Under the pieces are notes generated by a model. That model worked only from the letters and a program-made list of their open reading frames with translations. It did not search any database and was not told the DNA's origin. From Mayfieldus sp038040285 (GTDB lineage: Bacteria > Actinomycetota > Thermoleophilia > Solirubrobacterales > 70-9): a DNA stretch of 64,000 nt. A program made the position numbers and the translations under genes. Every line of letters begins with the position of its first letter. Within the stretch, counting starts at the first letter, position 1. The DNA lies in assembly GCA_038040285.1 (NCBI GenBank), contig JBBPIN010000005.1, forward strand, positions 35,392 to 99,391, written 5' to 3'. This document shows positions 43,334-51,251 of the stretch, piece after piece.

Positions 43334-43735
43334 CTAGCTGGGCGGTTGAGCGCGGCGGCGTCGCCCTTTCGCCCCAGAGGCGCTTCCGCGGATCGGCAAT
43401 AGATGCTCGGCGCTCTGTGAGCGGTTCGCCGCGCGGTGCCGGCGTACGCTTGGCTCTGCAGAATGCGGCACGGAGCCTGCGAGAGCGCCAGTCCCCGCCA
43501 GCCGAGCTGGATCGAAGCGAAGCCGCGCGCGCTTTCCTTTGCCTAACCTGATCGCCCCGAGCTGATTGGCGTTCGCGTAAACCGTGGCGCGGCTTACCCC
43601 GAGCAGCCGCGCTACGGTCGCAGCGTCGACGAGCCCCCCGCTCAGCTCCTCTGCGCTTGGCCTCCGCCGCGCTTCGTTCAGCCGCTCGATAACTCGGCTC
43701 GCGATGGCCTCGATGTCCTCTGCCCTAAGCGTCAT
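43334..43735 (-). CDS. helix-turn-helix protein, probable excisionase/regulator
   Basis: A 133-residue protein, 19 bp upstream of the integrase on the same strand. VDAATVARLLGVSRATVYAN followed by ANQLGAIRLGKGKRARLRFD is a MerR/excisionase-type winged helix. A short N-terminal helical part (EDIEAIASRVIERLNEARRR) and a basic low-complexity tail flank it. Position next to int fits a recombination directionality factor. Confidence 0.75.
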   Translation of the reverse strand: MTLRAEDIEAIASRVIERLNEARRRPSAEELSGGLVDAATVARLLGVSRATVYANANQLGAIRLGKGKRARLRFDPARLAGTGALAGSVPHSAEPSVRRHRAANRSQSAEHLLPIRGSASGAKGRRRRAQPPS

Positions 43736-44258
43736 CTACCCCTCTAGTCGTTGGAGCGAGGCGAATGCGTAAGAGAAATTGGCGAAGAGATCGAGACACG
43801 CACTGCCTGCAGAGCGGGTGAGGGTGGTCATCCACCTCCTATGTCCGAGAATTGAGCGCATTGCCTCAGATTTCTCGCCCTCAGCATGCAGCCCCCGACC
43901 CGCAACGCCACCATCCACCGGTACCAGCTCAGCCCTTAGCGCTTCGTTGCAACTCCGGCGCTTGGGGCGAGGCCCTCAGACGCTCTCTCAGCCCATCGCT
44001 CCAGCCGCCTGACAGACTTGCCCAACGGTGGGCAGGCCCGATCGCGCGGATTGGCGCGAGCGATCGCCTACGCCAAATCTCAATGGCCTCCGCATAGATA
44101 CCTCGCGCACCAGGTGGCTTCCGGTCTTGCACCTCCATGGGCGAGCAGAACCTCGGGGGGCCCCTCTCTCTCGCGGATGACGGAGATCGCATTCACGGGA
44201 TGAGGGTAGAGAGACATTGCCAGCAGCGCTCCCCTTCGCGCCAGAAGCTAGTCCCCCA
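43736..44258. other. 523-bp stretch without a supported gene
   Basis: Short frames exist on both strands but none has domain-like sequence, a good ribosome site or consistent third-position bias. It may hold a decayed gene. Confidence 0.5.
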
Positions 44259-44657
44259 CTATTTTGCCGCTTGGCTGCGCTCGCGAGTATCCAGCCAGCG
44301 CGCAATTTCTGATCGCCGATAGCGGATCTTCGTTGCCGCGACAGGCGCTCTCGCACGCCACCCACGCGCATCGGCTCGGGACACACCATCCCGATTAAGG
44401 ACACGCACAACCGACTTCGTCGGCATGCCGGCCGCCTCGGCAACCTCCCAGACGGTCATCAAGTCAGGATCGTCGTTCGCGTTGCGAGCTTGCGCTGCGA
44501 GTTCGGCCTCGTTCGACCCGGTCAGAAAGAGCGTGATCGCAATCACAATCCCCAAGACGATCAGGATCGGGGACATAGGCCATGGGGCTACGAATCCAAT
44601 GACAAGCGACAGCAGACCCACCGCTGCCAAGATCCTTCGTCCTGCGGTACTTCGCAT
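44259..44657 (-). CDS. membrane-anchored helix-turn-helix protein
   Basis: A 132-residue protein from ATG 44657 (MRSTAGRRILAAVGLLSLVI). Two hydrophobic helices (about 8-27 and 30-48) are followed by a cytoplasmic part with LMTVWEVAEAAGMPTKSVVR and IRYRRSEIARWLDTRERSQA, an excisionase-like HTH. A membrane-tethered DNA-binding protein is unusual for an integrative element. A frame extension to 44756 lacks support. Confidence 0.6.
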   Translation of the reverse strand: MRSTAGRRILAAVGLLSLVIGFVAPWPMSPILIVLGIVIAITLFLTGSNEAELAAQARNANDDPDLMTVWEVAEAAGMPTKSVVRVLNRDGVSRADARGWRARAPVAATKIRYRRSEIARWLDTRERSQAAK

Positions 44658-45011
44658 AGATCCAACATCGACGACTGTTGATCTTGCTTGAGTCGTGAGG
44701 CTGCTCCCGCTTAGGGTTCTGGAGGCAGCTCGCCCCACGCTGCAAACCGAATCCACTCCACACTCCCTAGATCAACCGCCTCTCTTGAGAACTTTCAGCC
44801 GCTCGCAAGGTCTCATCCGCACTCAGGACCCGAAGATGGCTTTCCCTCCGAGCGTCACCTAGACCCCCAACCTAGCCCACCGACACATTACGCACCCTAG
44901 GTGAAAGACGAACAGCTGTTCGTCGTTTAACTCCACTTCCCCAGGCACTGAAGCACTTAGTTCATAGTGTTCGTGTTCGAGGTCAGTGGCCCGGCCCATA
45001 AGGAGAGTTCG
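44658..45011. other. 354-bp divergent intergenic region with an SOS box
   Basis: Lies between the divergent membrane-HTH gene and the membrane-protein gene at 45012. No coding frame. Holds the perfect palindrome at 44907-44924 described separately. Lower in G+C than the chromosome. Confidence 0.6.
44909..44922. promoter_or_regulatory. LexA-type SOS box
   Basis: CGAACAGCTGTTCG matches the Gram-positive/actinobacterial LexA consensus CGAAC-N4-GTTCG exactly, and the palindrome extends to 18 bp (44907-44924). It is about 90 bp before the gene at 45012 and 250 bp before the divergent gene at 44657. Confidence 0.65.
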
Positions 45012-45404
45012 ATGCCCTGCCGATTAAGGGGGCAGGAACACATGAGATGGGATGAGGCTCACATGAAATGGGTTGAGGGTTCACCGTTCGAAGCCGAAGC
45101 GGAGCTTCCCCTCCGCCCGCTCTGGCTCGGAGCCGTAGTTGGAATCGCTGTGGGGGCCGTCGGAGCAGCGACGCATGTTTCTGTGGTCGGCGCGCTCGGG
45201 CTGTGGATCACCGGCGGCTTGATGGCAATCGCCGGGCTGCTGCTGATCGGTGATTGGTCTGCTTCTGCTCAGCGCTATGAAGCTTGGGCGGAGCAGCGAG
45301 GCAGGCGCCGGTTCCGGAGTGGGCGAGGCGTGGGAGCGTTTGAGCTCGCGGGTGGTGTGCTCTTCATCGTCTGGGGCATAGTCCGGCTGACCTCGGTGGG
45401 CTAA
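45012..45404 (+). CDS. small membrane protein, unknown function
   Basis: A 130-residue protein. ATG at 45012 has AAGGAGAGTTCG before it, a strong site. A hydrophilic N-terminus (about 45 residues) precedes three hydrophobic helices (LWLGAVVGIAVGAVGAA; GLWITGGLMAIAGLLLIGDW; GAFELAGGVLFIVWGIVRL). It is the first plus-strand gene after the SOS box. No family recognised. Confidence 0.6.
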   Translation: MPCRLRGQEHMRWDEAHMKWVEGSPFEAEAELPLRPLWLGAVVGIAVGAVGAATHVSVVGALGLWITGGLMAIAGLLLIGDWSASAQRYEAWAEQRGRRRFRSGRGVGAFELAGGVLFIVWGIVRLTSVG

Positions 45405-45436
45405 CCCTCAGGACTTCGGGAAGTGCTCGAAACTCC

Positions 45437-45959
45437 ATGATCGAGTCAGCTAGAGCCACAACGCGCCCTGCGCTGCTTCGCCACGCGCTCTTTCTCTTTG
45501 CGATGGCCGCGTTGCTAATCGTCGCCCTTGCGACCCGAGAGCATGTTCATCCAGTTCTGGCTGTCCTCGTTGCTGTCGGAGTTGCGACTTTTCTCTACGT
45601 CGGGCTCTACAACCAACGCATCGCTGATGCGCGAAGGCTCATCGACCAGATCGCGGCCCCGGAAACGGTCAAGGCTTCGGCTGCGGGTGTGCTCGTGCCC
45701 TGCATGGATCTGGTTTGGAACGAACGGCGCTCTTGTCGCCGTGACCAACGCAGAAGTGCTGGCAGTGACCGTCGCCGCTCATCGCCCTCGATTGTTAGGG
45801 CGAGCGCTGCTCAGCCGCTGTGCGGTCCAGCTGACCGGGGGCTGCAGGACGGCGACTATTACTCTCGAAGCGGGAGAGCCCGCTATCGCGGTGCGAACGG
45901 CCAGGGCCTGGGCCGTTGAGATCGCCTCTGCGATTGGCGCTCACTCGCAGCCTTCGTAG
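45437..45959 (+). pseudogene. membrane protein gene with a frameshift, unknown function
   Basis: The first frame from ATG 45437 encodes two membrane helices (ALFLFAMAALLIVALATREH; VLAVLVAVGVATFLYVGLYN) up to AGVLVPC. Near 45700-45725 the sense continues in the next frame (TNGALVAVTNAEVLAVTVAA to IGAHSQPS, stop 45959). Together about 174 residues. Either a sequencing error or decay. 33 bp after the previous gene, so likely one transcript. Confidence 0.5.
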
Positions 45960-46013
45960 GGCTTCGCACCCGTTCGAAGCATTCGCGCCCGAGCGTCTGT
46001 CAGGCTTGCGCCA

Positions 46014-46280
46014 ATGCCGAGACCTCCTGAGCCTGGCTCCGAGCGGGCACGTAACTTGTACAAGCGGTTTCGCTACAGCGCGATCTTCACGTGGGCGGGG
46101 ATCCCGTTCATCGCGGCCATCCTCATCGCCTATTGGAGCACGCTCTCCATCGTGATGCTCGGTCTCATGGCAGTGGCAGCGGTGACCGGCATCCCGAGTC
46201 AATGGCGCGTCCTGAGGCGCTTGCGCGCCAACGCTTACCCGGCGTCCCCAGACCGCGAGGTAGCGTCACACGACGCCTGA
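46014..46280 (+). CDS. small two-helix membrane protein
   Basis: An 88-residue protein: a basic start (PGSERARNLYKRFRYSAIFT), two hydrophobic helices (AGIPFIAAILIAYWSTLSI and VMLGLMAVAAVTGIPSQW), and a basic tail. No family recognised. Third of three consecutive plus-strand membrane-protein genes in the element. Confidence 0.55.
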   Translation: MPRPPEPGSERARNLYKRFRYSAIFTWAGIPFIAAILIAYWSTLSIVMLGLMAVAAVTGIPSQWRVLRRLRANAYPASPDREVASHDA

Positions 46281-47029
46281 CTTCGCTTAGAGCCTTCACG
46301 CACGCGCCGCGCACCGGTGCCGGAGAATTGGGCCTGGAATGCCCAGCAGAGTCAGTAGCAACGGCGGCCCACAGATCTGGCTCTGCTTACGGCTCACCCC
46401 CGATCCGAACCAATGGCACCCACGCGGTCCTGAGCGTTAAACCCAATGGGCACTGGTGCCCAAACAGCCGGTCATCGCCCGCAAAACTGCGGCAATCTGA
46501 GGCGCGGTCACCAGGGCGGTGGCAGGTGGATCATTCCGCTTGGGCAGGCGGGTTTTCGCCCCTTCTCGGTCGCATCTCCAGGGTGCCTGATAAGGAAGAG
46601 GTCCCGGGTTCGAGGCCCAGGTCGGCCACTTTCTGGAAACTCCTCCAACGGTGGAGATTCGAGCGTTCCTAGCGCTCACCCCGCGCCTGCCACAACCGAC
46701 GGGTTCATAGTCTGTCGGCGGTCGAGGCTGAGGTCTGGCGAGGCCAGTGGATCAGGGCGCCGACCTCGGGCTGAAGGGTCCTGGAAAACCGGAGCCGCTG
46801 TTCACCCTCACTGCTAGGTGATACTGCGTGAGGGGGTGGTGCGGTTGGCGGTAAGGGGCGGTCTCGGGGAGCCGAGCTGAGGGCATCTGACCCGAGGTTG
46901 CCGACGATCAGGGCAACTGGGAAAGCAACTCTCGGGCTTCTGTTTCTCGCGCGGAGCAGCGGTGCAGCGCCGATCCGGGGCCGCTCTTTGCATGCTGGGT
47001 CACGGCGAGAGCGAGATACTGCGCGGGCG
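46281..47029. other. 749-bp non-coding stretch containing an att remnant
   Basis: Holds the tRNA-Ile att remnant at 46445-46632. The rest shows no gene; short frames on both strands are the usual antisense readings of tRNA DNA (such as RKWPTWASNPGPLPYQAPW on the minus strand). Confidence 0.6.
46445..46632 (+). repeat. attP-arm-like sequence joined to a tRNA-Ile(GAT) 3' half
   Basis: Begins with GGGCACTGGTGCCCAA, runs through CATCGCCCGCAAAACTGCGG and ATCATTCCGCTTGGG, and ends with a tRNA 3' half: anticodon loop CTGATAA (GAT), T-loop GGGTTCGAGGCCC and acceptor end GTCGGCCA. No 5' half is present. The arm part is clearly similar to 50772-50890, which instead ends in tRNA-Val. Confidence 0.7.
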
Positions 47030-47419
47030 ATGTCGGAGGAGAACGTTGAGGCTGTTCGCGCCACCTATGAGTCGTTCGCCCGTGGAGACTTCAGCGCGTG
47101 GGCAGATCTCCCCAACGAGTTCGAGTTGGTTACCAGCCCCGAACTGCCCGACGCCGACACCTGTCGTGGAGAGGCGGCGAGACGGTGGATGAAGGCATGG
47201 GTGGAGTCCTTCAAGCAGCTCACGATCGAGGCCACCGAGACCATCGATGCCGGCGAGGTGCTGGTCGCGATCGTTCAATGGGGCCGCCCACGCGGAACCC
47301 AAACCATGGTGGAGGGCCGTTGGTGGGTCGTGATGACGTTTCGCGGAAGCGAGACCCCGCGGACCGACCTATTTCCAGAACGCGCCGAGGCCCTCGAAGC
47401 CGCCGGGCTGCGGGACTAG
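47030..47419 (+). CDS. SnoaL-like (NTF2 fold) protein, tandem copy 1
   Basis: A 129-residue protein starting MSEENVEAVRATYESFARGD and ending ERAEALEAAGLRD, the hallmark ends of a large family expanded in Thermoleophilia. The middle has the expected KQLTIEATETIDAGEVLVAI and WWVVMTFRGSETPR strands. Small-molecule binding or isomerisation is the usual inference. Followed in the same orientation by two relatives with almost the same junction sequence, so the array arose by duplication. Confidence 0.8.
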   Translation: MSEENVEAVRATYESFARGDFSAWADLPNEFELVTSPELPDADTCRGEAARRWMKAWVESFKQLTIEATETIDAGEVLVAIVQWGRPRGTQTMVEGRWWVVMTFRGSETPRTDLFPERAEALEAAGLRD

Positions 47420-47448
47420 GCGATGTCGCAGGAAACGTCGACCGATTC

Positions 47449-47817
47449 GTGAAGGCCATCGAGGCTTTCAACCGCAGCGACATACCCGGCGCTCTTCGGT
47501 TCATGGATCCCGAAATCCAGTTTGCGTATCGGCTCGCAGCGTTGCAGGGGGAATACGCCGGGCTCGACGGTGTGAGGGGTTTCCTCGCGGATGTAGCCGA
47601 GCACTTCGAGACCTGGCAGATTCATTGCCCGGACGTCCGTGATCTGGGCGACCGGGTGCTTGCGCTGGGCACCATCCGCGCGACCGGGAAGGGGAGCGGA
47701 GCCGAAACCGAGCTGCCCTTCACGGTCGTGGCGAGGTTCAGGGACGGACGCATTACCCATTTCACCGACTTCGGCGACAAGGCCCAAGCCCTCGAAGCCG
47801 CCGGGCTGCGGGAGTAG
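47449..47817 (+). CDS. SnoaL-like protein, tandem copy 2 (start damaged by a frameshift)
   Basis: From GTG 47449 the frame gives 122 residues: VKAIEAFNRSDIPGALRFMD through VVARFRDGRITHFTDFGDKA to QALEAAGLRE. The family start MSQEN is present at 47423 but one base is missing in codon 4-5 (GGAAACG where GGAGAACG is expected), so that ATG reads MSQETSTDS and stops. Translation may begin at the GTG. Otherwise this is a pseudogene. Confidence 0.65.
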   Translation: MKAIEAFNRSDIPGALRFMDPEIQFAYRLAALQGEYAGLDGVRGFLADVAEHFETWQIHCPDVRDLGDRVLALGTIRATGKGSGAETELPFTVVARFRDGRITHFTDFGDKAQALEAAGLRE

Positions 47818-47819
47818 CG

Positions 47820-48092
47820 ATGTCGCAGGAGAACGTGGAGATCGTGCGACGGCACCACCAAGCTTTCATCAACGGAGACCGCGAGGGCGCGCTGGAACCG
47901 CTGGACCCTGAGATCGAGTTCGTCTTTCACCTGTCTTCGATACCGAGTGCTCATGGTCATGCGGAATTTGAGAAGGCGATGGCCCGTTGGCTGGGGACTT
48001 GGGTAGAGACCGCGCTGAAGGAGGGCGTCGACGCGCTGCCCGGGATAGGAGTAGGGTCGCTACCGGTACAAGGTCATATCCGCCGCTGCTGA
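47820..48092 (+). pseudogene. SnoaL-like protein, tandem copy 3, truncated
   Basis: MSQENVEIVRRHHQAFINGD begins a normal family member, two bases after copy 2 stops. Family-like sequence lasts to about residue 65 (ARWLGTWVE), then runs out into unrelated residues (LPGIGVGSLPVQGHIRRC) and stops at 90 residues, lacking the last strands and the EALEAAGL end. Confidence 0.65.
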
Positions 48093-48344
48093 ACTTTCTC
48101 GCACGGCCGTCTTTGACCAAAAGCCTCGGCGACTTCACGGGCTGTCCCCAGCGACAGAGAAAGCCGAAACCAAGGACCCCGAGGGACGCTAAGACCGCAG
48201 CCCGGAGGGAGACAAGGAGGCTCACCGTGTCCGTTCATCCACCCCACTCGCCCCGGGCCCGAGACCACGGAAGCTGGCGAGTCGGCCCGCCGGCCCGGTG
48301 GGGGGTCGGCGCCCGTAACCCCACGTCCCGAACGGAGGCATGAG

Positions 48345-48863
48345 ATGCGACGTATGATCATCGTCCTCGCAACCGTCCTCGCCGTGGCAGCGGGCAACGT
48401 GTGGCTCCCCGCCGCGGCCGGCGCAGGCGACGATCCGTTGCAGACCGTGAAGGCAACGGCCGCGCGCTACCACTCGTTCAAGCAGGCCCAGACAGCCGGT
48501 TATTCCGTAGCCGGCGAGCTGTGCGTGGCGTCGCCACTCGGCGCAATGGGGTTCCACGCCCCTAATGCCGCGCTCATGGCGGATCCGGCGCTCGACCCGC
48601 TAAGCCCCGAGATCCTCCTCTACGCTCCGAAGGAGAATGGCAAGCTGAAGCTCGTCGGGATCGAGTATTGGAGGGCCGACGCCGACGGCGATCTTGCGAC
48701 GGCGGGCGACCGGCCGTCGCTCTTCGGACAGCCGTTCGACGGGCCGATGCTCGGACACACACCGACGATGCCGGTCCACTACGACCTGCACGTGTGGCTG
48801 TTCGAGGCGAACCCGAGCGGGACGTTTGCTCGGTTCAACCCGGCCGTGAGCTGCACTCCCTAG
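48345..48863 (+). CDS. secreted conserved protein, unknown function
   Basis: A 172-residue protein. A signal peptide (MRRMIIVLATVLAVAAGNVW, cleavage near AAAGAGDD) is followed by a conserved exported domain: TARYHSFKQAQTAGYSVAGE, CVASPLGAMGFHAPNAALMA, LSPEILLYAPKENGKLKLVG and HYDLHVWLFEANPSGTFARF. Similar proteins are common in soil actinobacteria. The Cys pair near residues 62 and 170 may form a disulfide. Confidence 0.75.
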   Translation: MRRMIIVLATVLAVAAGNVWLPAAAGAGDDPLQTVKATAARYHSFKQAQTAGYSVAGELCVASPLGAMGFHAPNAALMADPALDPLSPEILLYAPKENGKLKLVGIEYWRADADGDLATAGDRPSLFGQPFDGPMLGHTPTMPVHYDLHVWLFEANPSGTFARFNPAVSCTP

Positions 48864-49021
48864 CGGACGAGCTCTACGGATTGCCGCCCGCTCTCCCGTC
48901 TGCTGACACGGACGGCGAGGGCGGCCGGCGTCGGAAGACAGCTGGTAACCGAGACCGGCACGGGGTCGGCACCCGATAACAGGGTCTTATGAGCACTCCT
49001 GCCGGTCAATCGCGCACGACG

Positions 49022-49056
49022 GGGACGCAAGGGACGCCGGGGACGCCGGGGACGCG
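49022..49056. repeat. tandem 9-nt repeat (GGGACGCCG)
   Basis: About four imperfect copies of GGGACGCCG directly beside the tRNA-Pro fragment. Possibly an integrase arm region. Confidence 0.6.
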
Positions 49057-49066
49057 TGACGCCTTT

Positions 49067-49120
49067 TAGTCGGGGCGACTGGATTTGAACCAGCGACCTT
49101 TCGGCCCCCAGCCGAGCGAC
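49067..49120 (-). repeat. tRNA-Pro(GGG) 3' fragment (att remnant)
   Basis: On the minus strand: GTCGCTCGGCTGGGGGCCGA (anticodon arm, loop CTGGGGG), then AGGTCGCTGGTTCAAATCCA and GTCGCCCCGACTA (T-arm and acceptor 3' strand). The D-arm and 5' acceptor strand are absent. A more degenerate copy is at 50701-50753. Confidence 0.7.
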
Positions 49121-49378
49121 TTTGGGTGTCGATGCTTCCAGGAGCGTCCAGATCGTCCATTGCGTCCACGCTTCTGGATGATCTGGACACATAGGACGTA
49201 GCAGTCGGTACTAAAGCGGTACCAAGAGGTCGCGGGTTCGAAACGGGGGCCCGCTACGTCTCTCCGAGCGACGCGCGGAGGATCGTTGACAAGCGTCGCT
49301 GGCCTGTGAACAAGGCCGCCTGAATGCCGGGCCCGCGGCTTCCGCTTTCCCCGCGAAGCGAGCAGCGGGCCGTTCGCA

Positions 49379-49807
49379 TTATCCGGAGGTGGAGATGGCA
49401 CCTATTTGCAGCATCATCCCGAGGTCATCCCGGACGACCCAATGTTCAGCGATGCGGTTATCGGTCACGCGATAGATGTGGACATGCTCGACGGAGAACC
49501 CCTTGCCCTGCGAAGTCGGAATGCCTCGAAAGACCTTTCCTTCATACGTGCCGCTCCAGCTGTTGTGGCAAACAACCAAGTCCTCTTCCGCAATGAGACT
49601 CATAGTTGTCCATTTTGAGTCAGGGACAGCACCCATGACCCCGTCGATCGCTCGACGGAACATGTCGAGCCCGGTCTCGGGATTCCTGTCTGGCTGATGG
49701 TTCGTAACGGCTGGATGAACCAACCGCTCGAAGTCAATGGCTCCCGAGTTCCACTGGTCATAGAACTCCTGGACGATTGATTTGTTCCCTTCCGGTCCCA
49801 TGCTCAC
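49379..49807 (-). CDS. SnoaL-like ester cyclase family protein
   Basis: A 142-residue protein: KSIVQEFYDQWNSGAIDFER, VTNHQPDRNPETGLDMFRRA, DLVVCHNSWSGTYEGKVFRG, and FSVEHVHIYRVTDNRIAEHW with the catalytic-type His/Asp of SnoaL cyclases. This subgroup (polyketide-cyclase-like) differs from the MSQENVE proteins nearby. Start MSMGPEGN or the second Met. Confidence 0.82.
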   Translation of the reverse strand: MSMGPEGNKSIVQEFYDQWNSGAIDFERLVHPAVTNHQPDRNPETGLDMFRRAIDGVMGAVPDSKWTTMSLIAEEDLVVCHNSWSGTYEGKVFRGIPTSQGKGFSVEHVHIYRVTDNRIAEHWVVRDDLGMMLQIGAISTSG

Positions 49808-50103
49808 GTCCTTCGGTTGTCCGATGGTCAGTCAACTACACCTCGATGGTCCCCGATAGCGAGCGGTTCCCGGTGCTCCCCATTTGGGTCTTATGACGCG
49901 TCCCGCTCCGCCACACGTCCGTCAACGGGCCGCTATGTACGCCTATGACGGGCGTTGTAGCCCGAAAGGTCGCTCTACCCATCAACGACCCGCGTGCCGC
50001 AACTTTCCCACGGTCCGGACTGTTGTAGCTCCTAGACCGTTGGCGTGGGAGAGTGCGCCAGCGTGGTCAGAGAACAGGACCCATCAACCGAGGGGAGGGC
50101 ATT

Positions 50104-50496
50104 TTGAAACAAATAGGAGCACTGACGCTTGCGACCGTAGCTTTTATGAGCGTGGTCTTTGTAGCCGGGGCGTTTGGGCACGTAGTCAGATACGACTCCA
50201 CGGTCACGGCCAAGTTCGATAAGAAGACCAGCACCTTTGATGGCACCGTCGATTCAGCGAAAGCGCGCTGCGAGACGAACCGAAAGGTCAACCTACGGCT
50301 GCGGGCGACTGACGGATCTAGCTCGGTGGTTGGGACCGACCTCACCGACTCGGTCGGAGCCTGGGTGATCCAGCCGACGAGCGCCCCTACCGCCGGAACC
50401 TACTTCGCGCAGGCAGCCAAGAAGGTGCTTCGCAAGAACAACAAGCACCGCCACGTCTGCAAGCGAGTCGTGTCCAAGGACGTGACCGTCAAGTAG
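50104..50496 (+). CDS. secreted small protein, unknown function
   Basis: A 130-residue protein from TTG 50104, with GAGGGGAGGG just upstream. Signal peptide LKQIGALTLATVAFMSVVFV, then an exported beta-rich domain: VRYDSTVTAKFDKKTSTFDG, KARCETNRKVNLRLRATDGS and a basic C-terminus (KKVLRKNNKHRHVCKRVVSK) with a Cys pair. It resembles exported all-beta proteins common in Thermoleophilia. No function known. Confidence 0.65.
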   Translation: MKQIGALTLATVAFMSVVFVAGAFGHVVRYDSTVTAKFDKKTSTFDGTVDSAKARCETNRKVNLRLRATDGSSSVVGTDLTDSVGAWVIQPTSAPTAGTYFAQAAKKVLRKNNKHRHVCKRVVSKDVTVK

Positions 50497-50776
50497 CGCC
50501 CGAATCAAACTACTGCGAGAGATAGAGGCGTTCGATTGACGCCCCTCTAGCGAGGGCTCCAGGCCCTCCCATGCCCCGAGACACGCTGGAACAGTTGCTT
50601 GAGCCGCCCGGGTCTTGAGGCCGGGCGGGCGCTTGGCCATCACCGACATCGTGGCTGACCTTTAAGAGCCGAAAACCCGCCTCCTTAGCGGGCTCCTAAC
50701 TAGTCGGGGCGAATGGTCCTGAACCAGCGACGGCCCCGATTCGGGGGAGCCGAGTGTTCGTAGAAGCGCTCTGGGC
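50497..50776. other. non-coding stretch with a hairpin and a tRNA-Pro-like remnant
   Basis: CCCGC-CTCCTTA-GCGGG (50676-50692) can end transcription of the secreted-protein gene. Directly after it, 50701-50753 is the second, degenerate tRNA-Pro fragment (minus strand, GTCGCTGGTTCAGGACCATT and CGCCCCGACTA). Confidence 0.55.
50701..50753 (-). repeat. degenerate tRNA-Pro-like 3' fragment
   Basis: Shares TAGTCGGGGCGA and GAACCAGCGAC with 49067-49100 in the same order and spacing, with about five mismatches over 31 bases. Together the two copies bracket 1.6 kb holding the ester-cyclase-like and secreted-protein genes. Confidence 0.55.
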
Positions 50777-50777
50777 A

Positions 50778-51228
50778 CTAGTGCCCAAATCGCTGATGAT
50801 CGCCCGCAAACTGCGGCAATCCCAGCGTGCTCACAGCGGCGGCGGCAAATGAATCATTCCGCTTGGGAATGGGGTTTCCGGCCGGTTCTCGGTGCCCCCG
50901 TGCGCTCGCTTCACACGCGAGAGGTCGCTGGTTCGAAACCAGCCGCGCCCACTCCCGGTTCTTCGCTCTGCGGCGCCGATCCCGGTCCCGTGCGTAAATG
51001 TAGCGCAGCGAAGGCCGAGCGACCAGATCACGATCACGGCGCTCGTCGGGCGAGTAGTCGGCGTAGATGAGCGTCGTCTTGAAGTCCGTGACCGAGCCAC
51101 TCCTGGAGCGACCGCATCGGCACGCCGACCGCAGCCATGCGCGTACCGAACGTGTGCCGCAGATCATGGAAGCGCACTTCTCGAACCCCCGCCTGCCGGA
51201 CCGCGGCCTTGAACCTCTTGCTGACCAT
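50778..51228 (-). pseudogene. second tyrosine integrase, C-terminal remnant with frameshift
   Basis: From 51228: VREVRFHDLRHTFGTRMAAV and GVPMRSLQEWLGHG, the catalytic H-x-x-R and His of a tyrosine recombinase. The frame shifts near 51080, after which DFKTTLIYADYSPDERRDRD supplies the nucleophile Tyr. The tail reads through the tRNA-Val repeat (ARLVSNQRPLACEASA) and stops at 50778. The first two thirds of the gene are missing. It belongs to an older element in tandem to the right of the 8.9-kb element. Confidence 0.8.
50902..50954 (+). other. attR: 53-bp copy of the tRNA-Val 3' part
   Basis: Identical to 41979-42031, from GCGCTCGCTTCACACGCGAG to GCGCCCACTC. Upstream (50772-50901) is an arm-like region with GGGCACTAGTGCCC, not a tRNA 5' half, so this copy is not a tRNA gene. 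Confidence 0.9.
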
Positions 51229-51251
51229 CGAGCGGTCTAGCGGCTTCCCAG

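Larger units (their letters stand above)
48864..49378. other. 515-bp non-coding stretch with tandem repeats and a tRNA-Pro fragment
   Basis: Contains the tandem GGGACGCCG repeat at 49022-49056 and the tRNA-Pro remnant at 49067-49120. Another tRNA-like T-loop, GGGTTCGAAACGGGGGCCCGC, is at 49228-49248. No supported gene. Confidence 0.6.
41979..50954. mobile_element. 8.9-kb integrative element in tRNA-Val(CAC)
   Basis: A 53-bp identical repeat bounds it: 41979-42031 (the 3' part of the intact tRNA-Val plus three bases) and 50902-50954 (tRNA 3' part only). A tyrosine integrase sits directly at the left repeat, pointing toward the tRNA, as is typical. Contents: HTH/excisionase-like protein, small membrane proteins, an SOS box, SnoaL-like genes, two secreted proteins, and internal att fragments (46445-46632, 49067-49120, 50701-50753). 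It therefore looks like a composite of several past integrations. No replication or transfer genes were seen. Confidence 0.8.

Noticed and set aside
49228..49248. Another tRNA gene at the GGGTTCGAAACGGGGGCCCGC stretch
   Set aside because: No anticodon arm or paired acceptor could be formed; at most a further att scrap.
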